Shown here piece after piece: positions 63,105 through 64,000 of a stretch of DNA of 64,000 bases; position 1 is the first letter of the stretch; every line of letters begins with the position of its first letter. This DNA is from Virgibacillus indicus (lineage in GTDB: Bacteria > Bacillota > Bacilli > Bacillales > Amphibacillaceae). A model generated the notes under the pieces. It did no database searches. It saw only the letters and a program-made list of their open reading frames with translations, and was not told where the DNA came from. Position numbers and translations under genes: made by a program. The DNA lies in the NCBI RefSeq assembly GCF_002266285.1, contig NZ_NPMS01000007.1:1-64000 (forward strand), in the 5' to 3' direction.

Positions 63105-63908
63105 ATGAATGCAGTGATTTTAAAAATCGGGGGAAGTATTTTAGCAAAACTTCCTGATTCCTTTTATGAGATGGTTGTACAATTGAAAAAGTCTGGCATC
63201 TGTGAGCCTGTCATTGTCCATGGTGGCGGGCCGGATATTAATCAGGCCTTAGAAAAATTTGAGGTTGAAAGTACTTTCATTGATGGATTGCGAGTAACAA
63301 CAGATGAAGTTCTTGATATTGCAGAAATGGTAATGAGCGGGTCCGTAAATAAAAAAATCGTTCATCAGCTAGAGAAGGCAGGGGGAGCAGCATGTGGAGT
63401 GAGCGGATTGGATTGCTCCCTGCTAAAGGCTGCTCCGGTTGATCCGACGGGGGCTCTGGGCTATGTTGGACAGGTGGCAGAGGTAAACTCCGATTGGCTG
63501 AATCTCTTAGTGAAGACTGGAATAATTCCAGTAATTTCACCAATAGGAATGGATGCTTCAGGCCAGCGATATAACATTAACGGAGATATGGCTGCATCGG
63601 CAGTTGCCGGAAGTTTGAAGGGGAAGCTTGTCTTAATCAGTGATATTCCCGGTGTAATGGAAAGCCTTGATAATACCAAGATTATCCATCCAGTACTGAC
63701 GAAACAACAGGTTGAAGAAAAAATTTCAACTGGTGTTATCCATGGCGGAATGATACCAAAAGTCCGTTCAGCGTTAAAAGGGCTTGATGGCGGTGCAACT
63801 GAATCAGTAATTTTAAATGGATTGGATCCTATTGATTTGAAAAATTATATTGAAGGTAAAAAGGCCGGGACAAAAGTTGTTATGGAGAAGGAGGCTTATC
63901 ATGTCTAG
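63105..63908 (+). CDS. argB: Acetylglutamate kinase
   Basis: The 267-residue amino-acid kinase has AVILKIGGSILAKLPDSFYE, VIVHGGGPDINQALEKFEVE, YNINGDMAASAVAGSLKGKL and VIHGGMIPKVRSALKGLDGG. It phosphorylates N-acetylglutamate. ATG 63105 follows GAGGTGA; an upstream ATG inside argJ (63057) is unlikely. Confidence 0.96.
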   Translation: MNAVILKIGGSILAKLPDSFYEMVVQLKKSGICEPVIVHGGGPDINQALEKFEVESTFIDGLRVTTDEVLDIAEMVMSGSVNKKIVHQLEKAGGAACGVSGLDCSLLKAAPVDPTGALGYVGQVAEVNSDWLNLLVKTGIIPVISPIGMDASGQRYNINGDMAASAVAGSLKGKLVLISDIPGVMESLDNTKIIHPVLTKQQVEEKISTGVIHGGMIPKVRSALKGLDGGATESVILNGLDPIDLKNYIEGKKAGTKVVMEKEAYHV

Positions 63909-64000
63909 CGTTACAGTAAAACAGAGCAATCTAATGAATACCTATAACCGTTTTCCAATCAGCCTTGTGAAAGGAAAAGGCAGCTATGTCTGGAATGAAA
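63901..64000 (+). CDS. argD: Acetylornithine aminotransferase, N-terminus only
   Basis: ATG 63901, 8 bases within the end of argB and preceded by AAGGAGG, opens a frame running off the window. The residues NTYNRFPISLVKGKGSYVWN match the start of ArgD-type class III aminotransferases, which is the expected next gene. Confidence 0.85.
   Translation, partial: MSSVTVKQSNLMNTYNRFPISLVKGKGSYVWNE

Overview
The window looks like a chromosomal segment from a low-G+C, endospore-forming Bacillaceae (Virgibacillus/Oceanobacillus-like; the genus is only a guess). Supporting signs are an SspL-type spore protein, a CsgA-type sporulation gene, S-box and T-box leaders, ECF transporters, TTG/GTG starts behind strong Shine-Dalgarno sites, and sigma-A promoters of TTGACA-17-TATAAT type. 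Most genes run on the plus strand.

Region 1 (1-11.1 kb) is mixed housekeeping. It has the 5' end of a probable IS605-type tnpB beside a truncated CBS-domain gene, and a SAM-riboswitch operon (MetE-like methyltransferase plus cyclase). It also has a PepSY protein, an exonuclease, a PC4-like protein, SppA, an RDD protein, a globin-coupled chemoreceptor with a CZB tail, an acyl-CoA ligase, sspL, a frameshifted csgA and a 6S RNA gene.

Region 2 (11.1-38.8 kb) is a large purine island. A guanine riboswitch controls xpt-pbuX. A second permease follows, then a bacterial microcompartment (BMC) operon: cyclic amidohydrolase, cysteine hydrolase, UbiX and UbiD, three BMC-H proteins, an unusual helix-linker-degenerate-BMC protein, a flavoprotein-like protein, a BMC-P vertex protein, an adenine-deaminase-like enzyme, a cyclase, a DUF1989 protein, an M20 hydrolase and a guanine-deaminase-like amidohydrolase. 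A xanthine dehydrogenase operon under a divergent purine riboswitch follows, then an AzgA-type permease with canonical adenine deaminase. Three related structured leaders that I cannot assign to a known RNA class precede the two permeases and the BMC operon. My reading, which is inference, is that salvaged purines funnel to xanthine and that the BMC encloses the clostridial-type anaerobic xanthine route (ring opening, ureido hydrolysis, decarboxylation to 4-aminoimidazole, deamination). No urate oxidase or canonical urate-branch genes are visible, although one amidohydrolase is also allantoinase-like.

Region 3 (38.8-64 kb) is mixed again: a nucleotidyltransferase, an MFS pump gene broken by one stop codon, a DMT transporter, a sugar acetyltransferase, a DNA-deoxyinosine glycosylase, a type I toxin locus and a reductase. 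A Met T-box operon follows (SAM hydrolase plus ECF transporter) with an inverted GC-rich repeat pair inside it. Next come a two-component system with CtaG and an ABC-2 exporter, a heavy-metal P-type ATPase and HMA chaperone sharing a Crp/Fnr-like operator at identical promoter spacing, an alpha/beta hydrolase, and the start of argCJBD.
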